This document shows positions 52,036 through 61,934 of a stretch of 64,000 nt of DNA, one piece after another. The notes below the pieces were generated by a model, which had not been told where the DNA came from, searched no databases, and saw only the letters and a program-made list of their open reading frames with translations. Location: positions 1,798,001-1,862,000 of the forward strand of contig NZ_JAFIBI010000001.1 of assembly GCF_017832975.1 (NCBI RefSeq), read 5' to 3'. This DNA is from Arthrobacter sp. PvP023 (GTDB lineage: Bacteria; Actinomycetota; Actinomycetes; Actinomycetales; Micrococcaceae). Numbering within the stretch: position 1 is the stretch's first letter; the number at the start of each line of letters is the position of its first letter. The translations under genes were made by a program, and so were the position numbers.

Positions 52036-52114
52036 CGTCCGTCACATCAGGGGTAGCATACCAGTGAGTAACATGTGACTTGAAATGCGCCGCTGTTGAC
52101 GCTAATGGTCAAAT

Positions 52115-52129
52115 TGTGACCGGGTCACA
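52115..52129. promoter_or_regulatory. Crp/GlxR-like inverted repeat before the second peptide-ABC operon
   Basis: TGTGACC-G-GGTCACA is a perfect palindrome. It resembles the cAMP-receptor-type site TGTGA-N6-TCACA, but with a 5-nt centre. Further GTCACA/TGTGAC half-sites lie at 52041, 52074 and 52194 in the same 239-bp gap. Confidence 0.5.
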
Positions 52130-52168
52130 GTTTGGCAACAGAGTTCCAATATTTGGACATTTTGAGGT

Positions 52169-52174
52169 TAGGCT
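52169..52174 (+). promoter_or_regulatory. Putative -10 box of the second peptide-ABC operon
   Basis: TAGGCT followed by ACT, as before the first operon. The start codon is about 106 nt downstream. The Crp-like palindrome ends 39 bp upstream, a position suited to activation or repression. Confidence 0.4.
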
Positions 52175-52274
52175 ACTCACTTATGTATGCCACGTCACAG
52201 GACACCTCTGTGCCCGGCCTGCGGGGAAGCACAAGATTTCCCTAACTCAACTCCCACAACTCATAGGAGGCGGA

Positions 52275-53960
52275 ATGCGTTTTTCGCGCACTTCCAAAGC
52301 ACTGGGCATGGTTGCCATCGCGGCCCTTGCCCTGACCGGATGCGGTGCCGGAGGCGGCTCCACAGACGGTGCCAGCCAGGCTGCAGGCGACCCCAACAAG
52401 GTCATCACCGCGTACAGCAACGAACCGCAGAAGCCCCTGATGCCCGCCGATACCGGCGAAGTGTACGGTGGCCGCGTTGTGGAGCTCCTGTTCGAAGGAC
52501 TTCGGAGCTACGACCCCAGCGGCAAGTCCGTCAACGCGCTGGCAGAGTCCATCGAGTCCCCGGACGGCCAGAACTACACCATCAAGGTCAAGTCCGGCAG
52601 CAAGTTCACCAACGGCGAGGAAGTTACCGCCAAGAGCTTTGTTGACGCATGGAACTTCGCCGCTCTGAGCACCAACGCCCAGAGCAACAGCAGCTTCTTC
52701 GAATCCATCGAAGGCTATGACGCAGTCAGCGCCACCAAGACGGAGAAGGGCGCGGACGGCAAGGACACCGACGTTCCTGCCCCCACTGCACAGACCCTCT
52801 CAGGCCTTGCATTGAAGGATGATTCCACCATCACGGTCAAGCTGACGCAGCCTGAAGCCGACTGGCCGTTGCGTCTTGGCTACTCGGCCTTCATGCCCCT
52901 GCCCGCTGACGCCATCAAGGACCCGAAGAAATTCGGCGAGAACCCGGTCGGTAACGGCCCGTACAAGATGGCCAAGGAAGGTGCCTGGCAGCACGACAGC
53001 CAGATCGAACTGGTCAAGAACGCTGATTACCAGGGTGCGCGTGCTGCCAAGAACGGCGGCGTGACGTTCAAGTTCTACACCGACCCGGCCCCGGCCTACA
53101 CCGACATCCAGGGCAACAACCTCGATGTCACGGACGTCCTGCCGACGGATGCCCTGAAGACCTACACCACGGACTTCCCTGAGAACCACCTCAACAAGCC
53201 GTATGCAGGCAACTCCACCCTGAACATCCCGGGCTACCTGCCCGAGTTCCAGGGCGAGGCGGGCAAGCTCCGCCGCCAGGCGCTGTCCATGGCCATCAAC
53301 CGCGAAGAGATCACCAAAGTCATCTTCTCCGGAACCCGCATCCCGGCCAAGGACTTCACCTCCCCGGCCGTTGACGGCTACAACGAAAATGTTGCCGGTT
53401 CCGATGTTCTCAAGTTCGACGCCGCCAAGGCCAAGGACCTGTGGACGAAGGCCGACGCCATCAGCCCGTGGCCGGCTGACAAGACCCTGCAGCTTGCGTA
53501 CAACACTGACGGCGGCAACAAGGAATGGATCGACGCCGTTGCCAACAATTTCAAGAACAACCTGGGAATCAAGGCCGAGGGCCAGCCGTTCGCCAAGTTT
53601 GCTGAAATCCTGAAGCTGCGCACCGCCAAGGACCTTCCCGGCCTGACCCGTGCCGGCTGGCAGGCAGACTACCCGTCGCTGTACAACTTCCTCGGCCCGC
53701 TCCTGAAGACCGGCGCCAGCGCCAACTACGAGGGCTACACGAACCCCGAGTTCGACAAGCTCCTCACCGAAGGCCTCGGCGCCAAGTCCACGGACGACGC
53801 CAACAAGAAGTTCACCCAGGCACAGGAAATTCTCTTCGAGGAACTCCCGAACCTGCCGCTGTGGTACTCCGCACGTCAGGCCGTCTGGAGCCAGAACGTC
53901 AGCAATGTTGACTCTGGCTGGAACGGTGTTCTGCAGTACTGGGCCATCACCGCCAAGTAG
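52275..53960 (+). CDS. Oligopeptide ABC transporter substrate-binding lipoprotein (OppA/DppA-like)
   Basis: A 561-residue binding protein. ATG at 52275 follows AGGAGGCGGA; the longer open frame upstream has no function. The lipobox is ALTGC. SBP_bac_5 features include the YTIKVKSGSKFTNGEEVTAKSFVDAW segment and VGNGPYKMAKEG. The first 18 nt around the start are the same as in the other binding-protein gene, so the two operons are paralogous. A stem-loop separates it from the permeases. Confidence 0.92.
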   Translation: MRFSRTSKALGMVAIAALALTGCGAGGGSTDGASQAAGDPNKVITAYSNEPQKPLMPADTGEVYGGRVVELLFEGLRSYDPSGKSVNALAESIESPDGQNYTIKVKSGSKFTNGEEVTAKSFVDAWNFAALSTNAQSNSSFFESIEGYDAVSATKTEKGADGKDTDVPAPTAQTLSGLALKDDSTITVKLTQPEADWPLRLGYSAFMPLPADAIKDPKKFGENPVGNGPYKMAKEGAWQHDSQIELVKNADYQGARAAKNGGVTFKFYTDPAPAYTDIQGNNLDVTDVLPTDALKTYTTDFPENHLNKPYAGNSTLNIPGYLPEFQGEAGKLRRQALSMAINREEITKVIFSGTRIPAKDFTSPAVDGYNENVAGSDVLKFDAAKAKDLWTKADAISPWPADKTLQLAYNTDGGNKEWIDAVANNFKNNLGIKAEGQPFAKFAEILKLRTAKDLPGLTRAGWQADYPSLYNFLGPLLKTGASANYEGYTNPEFDKLLTEGLGAKSTDDANKKFTQAQEILFEELPNLPLWYSARQAVWSQNVSNVDSGWNGVLQYWAITAK

Positions 53961-53989
53961 TTCTCGGAACATATCCACGTCAAAAGCTA

Positions 53990-54021
53990 ATGGGGGTTCG
54001 GCCACAAAGCCGGGCCCCCAT
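53990..54021 (+). terminator. Stem-loop between binding protein and permease genes
   Basis: ATGGGGGTTCGGC (53990-54002) pairs with GCCGGGCCCCCAT (54009-54021), two pairs being G-T, around CACAAA. There is no T run. The position matches the stem-loop in the first operon. Confidence 0.7.
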
Positions 54022-54093
54022 AGCCTTGGAACCGGCACGAAAGCTGTCCTACATGATCCCCCATAGCCCCACAAACGCGCGGGAGATGTCGCT

Positions 54094-55023
54094 GTGATCC
54101 AGTACATTCTCCGGCGCCTGCTGCAGATCATTCCGGTGTTTATCGGAACCACCCTGCTCGTCTACTTCATGGTCTTCGCGCTTCCGGGTGACCCCATCCG
54201 GGCGCTGTTCGGCGACCGTCCCCCCAGCGAAGCCGTGATCGCGCAGCTCCGCCAGCAGTACAACCTCGACCAGCCGTTCTGGGTGCAATACGGGCTCTTC
54301 CTCAAGAACCTGTTCACCTTCAACCTCGGAGTCGATTTCACCGGCCAGCCGATTGCGGCGTCCCTTGGCCGGATTTTTCCGGTGACGGTCATGCTTGCCG
54401 TCGAGGCCCTCATTATCCAGACTGTCTTTGGCGTCACCTTCGGCCTCATTGCCGGCCTGCGCAAGGGGAAGATCTTCGACGCGACGGTGCTCGTTGCGTC
54501 TCTGGTGGTCATCGCCATCCCGACCTTCGTCCTCGGCTTCGTCCTGCAGTTGCTGATTGGTGTGCAGCTTGGCTGGGCCAAACCCACTGTTGGAGCAAAC
54601 GCGGACTGGGGCAACCTGATCCTGCCGGCCACTGTGCTTGGACTGGTTTCCTTCGCCTACGTCCTGCGGCTCACCCGTGCATCGGTCATCGAAAACATGA
54701 ATGCCGACTACGTGCGCACCGCCACCGCGAAAGGCCTGTCACGGCCGCGCGTGGTGATCACGCACATCCTTCGTAACTCGATGATTCCGGTCATCACCTA
54801 TCTGGGCGCCAGCCTCGGCGGCCTGATGGGCGGCGCCATCGTTACGGAGAGTATCTTCAACGTCCCGGGCGTTGGCCAGAAGCTGTTCCAGGCCGTCATC
54901 CGCAGCGAAGGCCCCACCGTGGTCGCGATTGTCAGCGTCCTGGTGCTCGTCTTCGTAATTGCCAACCTGTTGGTCGACTTGCTCTATGCCTGGCTTGATC
55001 CAAGGATCCGTTATGAAAACTAA
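54094..55023 (+). CDS. Peptide ABC transporter permease (DppB-like)
   Basis: A 309-residue permease of normal DppB length. The GTG start begins MIQYILRRLLQIIPVFIGTTLLVYF; the EAA loop is YVRTATAKGLSRPRVVITHILRNSM and GAIVTESIFNVPGVG follows. Its end overlaps the next gene by 11 nt. Confidence 0.94.
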   Translation: MIQYILRRLLQIIPVFIGTTLLVYFMVFALPGDPIRALFGDRPPSEAVIAQLRQQYNLDQPFWVQYGLFLKNLFTFNLGVDFTGQPIAASLGRIFPVTVMLAVEALIIQTVFGVTFGLIAGLRKGKIFDATVLVASLVVIAIPTFVLGFVLQLLIGVQLGWAKPTVGANADWGNLILPATVLGLVSFAYVLRLTRASVIENMNADYVRTATAKGLSRPRVVITHILRNSMIPVITYLGASLGGLMGGAIVTESIFNVPGVGQKLFQAVIRSEGPTVVAIVSVLVLVFVIANLLVDLLYAWLDPRIRYEN

Positions 55024-55963
55024 TCGCGAAATCGAGCACTTCGTTGCCCCCGTTGAGGAGACCCCTCTGCTGGCAACAGACTCGCTCAAAGTAGACCAGG
55101 CACCGCTTAGCCTCTGGGCCGATGCCTGGCGCAAGCTCCGCCGTCGCCCGCTGTTCATCATTTCAGCCGTGATGATTGCCCTGATTATTGTTGTGGCGCT
55201 CTTTCCGGGCCTGTTCACCCAGGTGGCGCCGAACGACAACTGCCAGCTGGCAAATTCCGACGGCGCCCCGGCAACCGGGCATCCGCTCGGATTCACCTTC
55301 CAGGGCTGCGACGTATACTCCCGCCTCATCCACGGTACCCAGGCGTCGCTCATGGTGGGCGTCTTCTCCGTGCTGTTCGTCCTCATCATCGGAGTCACAC
55401 TCGGTGCCCTCGCAGGCTTCTATGGCGGCTGGATCGACGCCGTCATTGCCCGTCTTGGCGACATCTTCTTCGCCCTGCCGCTTATTCTGGGCGCGCTGGT
55501 GGTCTCGCAGCTGCCGTTCATGCGTGAAAACCGCGGCGTCTGGACAGTGGTCATGGTCCTGGTGATCCTCGGCTGGCCGCAGATGGCCCGTATCACGCGC
55601 GGAGCCGTGATCGAAGTGCGCAACGCCGACTTCGTCACTGCGGCCCGGTCCCTTGGCGTCTCGCGCATCGGCTCACTCATCAGGCACGTGCTGCCGAACG
55701 CCCTTGCGCCGATTATCGTCCTCGCCACCATGGAACTCGGCGTCTTCATCGTTGCCGAAGCCACGTTGTCGTTCATCGGCATCGGCCTGCCAGGCAGCAT
55801 CATGTCCTGGGGTAACGACATCGCCGCAGCCAAGTCCTCTGTGCGCACCAACCCGGCGATCCTGCTTTACCCGGCAATGGCGCTCTCCGTCACTGTCCTG
55901 AGCTTTATCATGCTCGGCGATGCCCTGCGCGACGCCCTCGACCCGAAGAGCCGCCAACGATGA
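55013..55963 (+). CDS. Peptide ABC transporter permease (DppC-like)
   Basis: A 316-residue permease. ATG at 55013 (MKTNREIEHF) is used, giving an 11-nt overlap with the preceding gene. EAA loop: NADFVTAARSLGVSRIGSLIRHVLPNAL. It ends by a 4-nt overlap with the ATPase gene. Confidence 0.93.
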   Translation: MKTNREIEHFVAPVEETPLLATDSLKVDQAPLSLWADAWRKLRRRPLFIISAVMIALIIVVALFPGLFTQVAPNDNCQLANSDGAPATGHPLGFTFQGCDVYSRLIHGTQASLMVGVFSVLFVLIIGVTLGALAGFYGGWIDAVIARLGDIFFALPLILGALVVSQLPFMRENRGVWTVVMVLVILGWPQMARITRGAVIEVRNADFVTAARSLGVSRIGSLIRHVLPNALAPIIVLATMELGVFIVAEATLSFIGIGLPGSIMSWGNDIAAAKSSVRTNPAILLYPAMALSVTVLSFIMLGDALRDALDPKSRQR

Positions 55964-57690
55964 ACGAGGCAATCATGACAAGTTCCGATGTCAGCATCCG
56001 TGAGGCAGACCTGGCGGACAAGCCGCTCCTGGAAATCCGCGACCTCGCCATTTCCTTCAAGACCGGTTCCGGTGAGGTCCAGGCCGTCCGGAACGCCCAC
56101 CTGACCATCATGCCGGGTGAAACGGTCGCGATCGTGGGTGAGTCGGGCTCCGGAAAGTCGACGACGGCGCTGGCCGCCATCGGCCTGCTGCCCGCCAACG
56201 GCCGGGTTTCCGGCGGACAGATCCTCCTCGACGGCGAGGACATTTCCGATGCCCCCGAAAAGCGCATGATCGAGCTGCGCGGCAACACCATCGGCATGGT
56301 CCCGCAGGACCCGATGTCCAACCTCAACCCGGTGTGGAAGATCGGCTACCAGGTCAAGGAAACGCTGCGGGCCAACGGGCGCCCCAGCGGGCCGGCGGAC
56401 GTTGCGAAGGTTCTCGCCCAGGCAGGCCTTCCCGACGCCGAACGCCGCGCAAAGCAGTACCCGCACGAGTTCTCCGGCGGCATGCGCCAGCGTGCCCTGA
56501 TCGCGATCGGCCTGTCCTGCCAGCCGCGCCTGCTCATCGCCGACGAGCCGACGTCGGCCCTGGACGTGACCGTGCAGCGTCAGATCCTGGATCACCTGGA
56601 CAAGATGACCACCGAGCTGGGCACGGCCGTCCTGCTCATCACCCACGACCTGGGCCTCGCCGCCGAACGTGCGGACAAGGTGGTGGTGATGTACCGCGGC
56701 CAGGTCGTGGAGGCCGGGCCGTCGCTGGAGCTGCTGCAGAACCCGCAGCACCCGTACACACAGCGGCTTGTGGCGTCGGCCCCGTCACTGGCCTCACGGC
56801 GCATCCAGGTGGCCAAGGAGCTCGGCGTCGAGTCGGACGAACTGCTGGCTCCCGGCGAGGCAGTCGTCGTCGAGCCGACCATGACTGAAGACGTGCTCCA
56901 GATCCAGAACCTCCGTAAGGTGTTCAAGCTCCGTTCCGGCTTCGGGAAGTCCACCGACTTCACCGCCGTGGACGACGTCTCGTTCAGCGTCAAACGCGGG
57001 ACCACGACGGCGATTGTGGGGGAGTCGGGTTCCGGCAAGTCCACTGTGGCGCAGATGGTGCTTAACCTCCTGCAGCCGACGTCCGGCAAGATCGTGTTTG
57101 ACGGTGTGGACACGTCCACGCTGAACAACAAGGAGATCTTCGCGTTCCGTCGCCGCGTGCAGCCGATCTTCCAGGATCCGTACGGTTCCCTCGACCCGAT
57201 GTACAACATCTTCCGGACCATCGAGGAACCGCTGCGCACCCACAAGATCGGGGACAAGGCCAGCCGCGAGAAGAAGGTCCGCGAGCTCCTGGACCAGGTG
57301 GCGCTGCCGCAGTCCACCATGCAGCGGTACCCGAATGAACTGTCCGGCGGTCAGCGTCAGCGTGTTGCCATTGCCCGTGCACTGGCACTCGATCCGGAAG
57401 TGATCATCTGCGACGAGGCGGTCTCAGCCCTGGACGTGCTGGTCCAGGCGCAGGTGCTGAACCTGCTCGCTGAGCTCCAGTCCAGGCTGGGCCTGACTTA
57501 CCTGTTTATCACCCACGACCTCGCCGTGGTCCGGCAGATCGCGGACCACGTCTGCGTGATGGAAAAGGGCAAGCTGGTTGAAACCGGTTCAACGGATGAC
57601 GTCTTCGACGCGCCGCAGAAGGACTACACGAAGGCGCTGCTCAACGCCATTCCGGGTGCACGGCTCATGCTGCCGCCCGAAGTTGCCTGA
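55960..57690 (+). CDS. Peptide ABC transporter, fused DppD-DppF ATP-binding protein
   Basis: A 576-residue double ATPase. Walker A loops are GESGSGKST in both halves; signatures FSGGMRQR and LSGGQRQR; Walker B LLIADEPTSALD and VIICDEAVSALD. The second Walker B reads DEAVS where DEPTS is usual, but the catalytic Glu is kept. It closes the second peptide operon and is followed by a strong terminator. Confidence 0.94.
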   Translation: MNEAIMTSSDVSIREADLADKPLLEIRDLAISFKTGSGEVQAVRNAHLTIMPGETVAIVGESGSGKSTTALAAIGLLPANGRVSGGQILLDGEDISDAPEKRMIELRGNTIGMVPQDPMSNLNPVWKIGYQVKETLRANGRPSGPADVAKVLAQAGLPDAERRAKQYPHEFSGGMRQRALIAIGLSCQPRLLIADEPTSALDVTVQRQILDHLDKMTTELGTAVLLITHDLGLAAERADKVVVMYRGQVVEAGPSLELLQNPQHPYTQRLVASAPSLASRRIQVAKELGVESDELLAPGEAVVVEPTMTEDVLQIQNLRKVFKLRSGFGKSTDFTAVDDVSFSVKRGTTTAIVGESGSGKSTVAQMVLNLLQPTSGKIVFDGVDTSTLNNKEIFAFRRRVQPIFQDPYGSLDPMYNIFRTIEEPLRTHKIGDKASREKKVRELLDQVALPQSTMQRYPNELSGGQRQRVAIARALALDPEVIICDEAVSALDVLVQAQVLNLLAELQSRLGLTYLFITHDLAVVRQIADHVCVMEKGKLVETGSTDDVFDAPQKDYTKALLNAIPGARLMLPPEVA

Positions 57691-57722
57691 ACAGACGTCG
57701 CCTGAACAGACGCCAGTTGCCT

Positions 57723-57775
57723 AAAGAAGGAGCCGGTATCCGCCCCGCTGGGTGGATACCGGCTCCTTCTTTGTC
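57723..57775 (+). terminator. Terminator of the second peptide-ABC operon
   Basis: A perfect 19-bp stem (57723-57741 with 57754-57772, arms starting AAAGAAGGAGCCGG) around a 12-nt loop. The right arm ends TTCTTTGT. It separates the operon from the convergent SGNH gene and could serve both strands. Confidence 0.9.
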
Positions 57776-57819
57776 CGCTTGCGTGGTGAAGACGTGAAGC
57801 TCAAAGGCGGGACGCCGGC

Positions 57820-58761
57820 CTAGCCAACCGGCAACGCCGAGGTGGCCGGCTGAGCCGGGGCCTCAAGGCCCAGTTCCTTCAGCCGTGCGGCCAGAATCGT
57901 GCCCAGCGCCTTGTGTCCGACGCTGTTCATGTGCACGCCGTCCGCCAGTTCCTTCGCCAGGTTGTATTTGGTCAGCCAGTCTCCAACGCTGATGAAGGGG
58001 ATGGCGTGCTTGGCCGCGACGGTGCTGAGCAGTGTATCCACCTGTGACCGGCGCCCGCCGCCGTAGTTGACCCCGCGGGCCAAGGTGCCGATCATGGCGA
58101 ACTTGGACCCGGGGTAGCGCTGCTTGAGCGACGCGATCAGGCGCTCGGCATTGGCTACGATCTGGGCGTCGGTTGCTCCACGTGCAGCATCGTTTCCACC
58201 GCCCTCGATGACAACCAGCGCGGGGGAACCGTAGGGGAGCTGCCAGTCACCGCGCTGCAGGGCGTCGATGTAGTTGCCGGTCTTGCCGTTGGAGGCAACG
58301 TACCCGGTGCCACCGCGGCCGCAGAAGAAGACGTTGTAGCCCATGGCGGCCAGGCCCTGGCGCGGCCAGCCGGCTTCCGGTTCGGACTGGGAATCCCCGA
58401 TCAGGACGGCGGTCCGCCTGATGTTGGCCACGATCACTTCGTTGCGGCCGTTTGCAGGGTTCTTGTAAACGGACCCGGGGGCCATGGTTGCCGGATCAAG
58501 TTCCGGGGTGAGCTGTGCCTTCGCCGCAGAACCCGCGGCCACGGGTTCACCCGGCGCAGCAGCCACCGGTGCGGCGGCTGACTTCCGGGGAGCGGACGCA
58601 GACTTCAGCGGGACAGCACCGGCTGACGGCTGCGCCAGGGCGGAACCGTTCGATTCCGTGGCGGCGTCCGGTACTTGCGGCGCCTGGCCACAGCCAGCCA
58701 TCAGAACGCCGACAGCGATCATAGGTGCGATGAAGCGGGGCAAAGCTGAGGCAATTCGCAT
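57820..58761 (-). CDS. SGNH hydrolase lipoprotein
   Basis: A 313-residue secreted protein. Signal peptide with lipobox LMAGC near residue 24, then an Ala/Pro/Ser-rich linker of about 70 residues, then an SGNH/GDSL hydrolase domain. Block I is IGDSQS with the nucleophile Ser, the oxyanion Asn lies in EGGGNDAARG, and DGVHMNSVGH has the catalytic Asp and His. Esterase or polysaccharide deacetylase-like action at the cell surface is likely; the substrate is unknown. Confidence 0.87.
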   Translation of the reverse strand: MRIASALPRFIAPMIAVGVLMAGCGQAPQVPDAATESNGSALAQPSAGAVPLKSASAPRKSAAAPVAAAPGEPVAAGSAAKAQLTPELDPATMAPGSVYKNPANGRNEVIVANIRRTAVLIGDSQSEPEAGWPRQGLAAMGYNVFFCGRGGTGYVASNGKTGNYIDALQRGDWQLPYGSPALVVIEGGGNDAARGATDAQIVANAERLIASLKQRYPGSKFAMIGTLARGVNYGGGRRSQVDTLLSTVAAKHAIPFISVGDWLTKYNLAKELADGVHMNSVGHKALGTILAARLKELGLEAPAQPATSALPVG

Positions 58762-59035
58762 CTATGGTCTCCGGGCTGTGCGTGCTGTTACCTCCGCAAT
58801 CATGAGGCATAGCACTGGGAATATCCAGTAACTTTACGCACTATTCTTTCCATTCAAGTGACGCTTCGGTAACGGGGGCGCGCGGGCGCGGATTTGGGGT
58901 TTTTAGGCCAATAAATGACCTAGCGCTTAGACTTGTAGAAGGCGCCCTGTGCCAAAGGGTCTCGTCCGTCGTGCGTTCCGGTTGGAAATGTCGCGATACC
59001 ACAGCTGACTTCACCACTGAATCGAGCAATAACGC

Positions 59036-60964
59036 ATGTCTGAAACCACCACCAACACCGCGGTAGCCACTGCATCGCGCAGTGACCTGCGCAACGTCGC
59101 GATCGTGGCCCACGTTGACCACGGCAAGACCACCCTGGTCGACGCCATGCTCAAGCAGACCAACTCCTTTGCCGAGCACAACCACCTCGAAGACCGCGTC
59201 ATGGACTCCGGTGACCTGGAGCGCGAAAAGGGCATCACCATCCTGGCCAAGAACACCACGGTGGCCTACAACGGACCGTCCTCCAAGGGCGAGACCATCA
59301 CGATCAACGTGATCGACACCCCCGGCCACGCCGACTTCGGCGGCGAGGTGGAGCGCGGCTTGTCCATGGTTGACGGCGTTGTGCTCCTTGTTGACGCTTC
59401 TGAAGGACCCCTGCCCCAGACCCGCTTCGTGCTCCGCAAGGCCCTCGCCGCGCACCTGCCGGTGATCCTCCTGGTCAACAAGACCGACCGCCCCGACGCG
59501 CGGATCGAAGAAGTTGTCCACGAGTCCATGGACCTGCTTCTGGGCCTGGCGTCCGATCTTGCCGATGAAGTCCCGGACCTGGACCTGGACAAGATCCTCG
59601 AAGTCCCGGTCGTCTACGCCGCTGCCAAGGTTGGCCGCGCTTCCCTCGAGCAGCCGGCCGACGGCACGGCTCCGGAGAACGAGGACCTTGAGCCGCTGTT
59701 CAAGACCATCATCGAACACATCCCGGCCCCGACGTACAACCCTAACGGCGTCCTGCAGGCCCACGTCACCAACCTGGACGCCTCCCCATTCCTCGGCCGC
59801 CTGGCTCTGCTCCGCATCTACAACGGCACCCTGCGCAAGGGCCAGACCGTTGCCTGGGCACGCGCCAACGGTGAGCTGAAGAACGTCAAGATCACCGAAC
59901 TGCTGGCCACCAAGGCCCTGGACCGCGTTCCGGCCGAGTCCGCAGGCCCGGGCGAGATCGTCGCCGTCGCCGGCATCGAGGACATCACGATCGGTGAGAC
60001 CCTGACCGACGCCGAGAACCCGCAGCCGCTGCCCCTGATCACCGTGGACGATCCCGCGATCTCCATGACCATCGGCATTAACACCTCGCCGCTGGCCGGC
60101 AAGGTCAAGGGCGCCAAGGTCACGGCCCGCCAGGTGAAGGACCGCCTGGACAAGGAACTGATCGGTAACGTCTCCATCAAGGTTCTCCCCACCGAGCGTC
60201 CCGACGCCTGGGAAGTCCAGGGCCGTGGCGAGCTCGCGCTGGCCATCCTTGTCGAGCAGATGCGACGCGAAGGCTTCGAGCTGACGGTCGGCAAGCCGCA
60301 GGTGGTCACCAAGACCATCGACGGCAAGATCCACGAGCCGATGGAGCACATGACCATCGACGTACCGGAAGAGTACCTCGGCGCCGTCACGCAGCTCATG
60401 GCAGCCCGCAAGGGCCGCATGACCAACATGGCCAACCACGGCACCGGCTGGTGCCGCATGGAGTTCATCGTTCCGGCCCGCGGCCTGATCGGTTTCCGCA
60501 CCAAGTTCCTCACGGACACCCGCGGCGCCGGCATCGCGGCCTCCATCTCCGAGGGCTACGAGCCCTGGGCCGGTCCGATCGAGTACCGTACCAACGGTTC
60601 GATGATCGCCGACCGCGCCGGTGTGGTGACGCCTTTCGCCATGATCAACCTGCAGGAACGCGGCTCCTTCTTCGTGAAGCCCACTTCAGAGGTCTACGAG
60701 GGCATGATCGTCGGCGAGAACTCCCGCGCGGACGACATGGATGTCAACATCACCAAGGAAAAGAAGCTCACCAACATGCGTGCAGCCTCCTCCGACACCT
60801 TCGAGAACCTGACGCCGCCGCGCGACCTGACCCTCGAAGAGTCCCTCGAATTCGCCCGCGAGGACGAGTGTGTTGAGGTCACCCCGGAGTCCATCCGTAT
60901 CCGCAAGGTCATCCTGGACACCAACGAGCGCGCCAAGGCCAACCGCGCCCGCGCCAAGGTCTGA
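59036..60964 (+). CDS. typA: Translational GTPase TypA/BipA
   Basis: A 642-residue ribosome-binding GTPase important for ribosome assembly and stress growth. G1 is HVDHGKTTL, switch 2 [17 protein letters not shown]4 NKTDRPDAR. The EF-G-like domains III and V and the unique C-terminal domain ([18 protein letters not shown]) are present. ATG at 59036 has only a weak ribosome site; TAGACT at 58928-58933 may be a -10 box about 100 nt upstream. Confidence 0.97.
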   Translation: MSETTTNTAVATASRSDLRNVAIVAHVDHGKTTLVDAMLKQTNSFAEHNHLEDRVMDSGDLEREKGITILAKNTTVAYNGPSSKGETITINVIDTPGHADFGGEVERGLSMVDGVVLLVDASEGPLPQTRFVLRKALAAHLPVILLVNKTDRPDARIEEVVHESMDLLLGLASDLADEVPDLDLDKILEVPVVYAAAKVGRASLEQPADGTAPENEDLEPLFKTIIEHIPAPTYNPNGVLQAHVTNLDASPFLGRLALLRIYNGTLRKGQTVAWARANGELKNVKITELLATKALDRVPAESAGPGEIVAVAGIEDITIGETLTDAENPQPLPLITVDDPAISMTIGINTSPLAGKVKGAKVTARQVKDRLDKELIGNVSIKVLPTERPDAWEVQGRGELALAILVEQMRREGFELTVGKPQVVTKTIDGKIHEPMEHMTIDVPEEYLGAVTQLMAARKGRMTNMANHGTGWCRMEFIVPARGLIGFRTKFLTDTRGAGIAASISEGYEPWAGPIEYRTNGSMIADRAGVVTPFAMINLQERGSFFVKPTSEVYEGMIVGENSRADDMDVNITKEKKLTNMRAASSDTFENLTPPRDLTLEESLEFAREDECVEVTPESIRIRKVILDTNERAKANRARAKV

Positions 60965-60991
60965 TCCCGGCACGTTCGGGTTATCACTTTC

Positions 60992-61375
60992 GTGAACACT
61001 AGAGCTGCCGGCATGGCAGGCGGTATTGCCGTCGCCGTGCCGGCAGCTCTTTTCGTTGCCACGGCAGGTACGGTCCTGCACCGCCAGCAGTGGATGCTGG
61101 CCGGCGTCGTGCTCCCTTGGGGTGCAGTGGCAGCGCTGGCCCTTCTCGGATCGGTCCAGCTGCTCCTCGGGGCAGGCTTCCGCTCAGTCGTCCCGACGGC
61201 GGTGTGCGGCGGCCTCGCCTATGTTCTGGCGGGCTGGTTGTCAATGCTGGAGCCCGGCAAACGGCTCATCGTCGGAGACCTACCGGGGAACACCTGGATC
61301 TACGGCATCGCGGGAACAACCGTCCTCATGCTTCTGTGGTGCCGGCGCTACCGGAGGCTGCGCCCGCCGGCCTGA
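60992..61375 (+). CDS. Small integral membrane protein
   Basis: A 127-residue protein with GTG start, 27 nt after typA. Four hydrophobic helices (about 8-28, 33-58, 64-84, 97-117) and a short Arg-rich C-terminus are evident. Small membrane proteins of this kind (DUF6113-like) occur near typA/fdxA in actinobacteria, but I cannot name the family with certainty. Confidence 0.7.
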   Translation: MNTRAAGMAGGIAVAVPAALFVATAGTVLHRQQWMLAGVVLPWGAVAALALLGSVQLLLGAGFRSVVPTAVCGGLAYVLAGWLSMLEPGKRLIVGDLPGNTWIYGIAGTTVLMLLWCRRYRRLRPPA

Positions 61376-61393
61376 GGGTTCGTCAGTGCCGGC

Positions 61394-61903
61394 TCAACCG
61401 GCTTTCGGGTCCCGGTGGTGGGCGATCATCAGCGAGGTGGCTTCGCCGTCGTCGTCGGCCGGGAGCCGGACGTACTCTTCCATTACCGCCCTCAGCTTGG
61501 CGAGCATTTCCTCCCGGTGCTCGGCGTTGAACTTCACCCCGAGGCGCCACACCTCGATGTCTTCCGACGGAAGATCCCTGGTCTCCTGCAGGAACGTCTC
61601 GATCAGGATCGGAGCCACGTTGTCCACGGGCGTATGCCAGGACGTGCGGCTGGCCGTGTAGGGAACCTCGACGGCGCCCCTCTTGCCTTTCCGGCGCTCT
61701 CCAGGCACCAGGAACCCGGTCCGCACGAGAGTCCGGACATGGTGCAGGCTTGACGCCGGGTTGAGGCCCAGGAGTTCGGCGATCTCCTTGTTGGTCCGTG
61801 ACTGGTGCAGGCACATCCGCAGGATCCGAAGCCGCAGCGGCGAGCTGAGGGCGCGGCCCTTGGCGGCAACGTCCGCATCAGGGTCCTGCTCCGGCCGGTT
61901 CAT
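61394..61903 (-). CDS. ArsR-type winged-helix transcriptional regulator
   Basis: A 169-residue regulator. ATG at 61903 (MNRPEQDPD) is chosen; the longer frame would overlap the neighbouring gene. The winged helix is ALSSPLRLRILRMCLHQSRTNKEIAELLGLNPASSLHHVRTLVRTGF, split over two helices. The C-terminal half is a DUF-type helical region. No metal-ligand cysteine pair is evident. Target unknown. Confidence 0.85.
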   Translation of the reverse strand: MNRPEQDPDADVAAKGRALSSPLRLRILRMCLHQSRTNKEIAELLGLNPASSLHHVRTLVRTGFLVPGERRKGKRGAVEVPYTASRTSWHTPVDNVAPILIETFLQETRDLPSEDIEVWRLGVKFNAEHREEMLAKLRAVMEEYVRLPADDDGEATSLMIAHHRDPKAG

Positions 61904-61934
61904 AGGGAAAGTGTAGCCAAGCCTGTCCGGAGGG

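Noticed and set aside
52800..54152. 450-codon minus-strand open frame over the second binding-protein gene and stem-loop
   Set aside because: It overlaps a full-length lipoprotein gene and the 5' end of its permease gene; no start signal.
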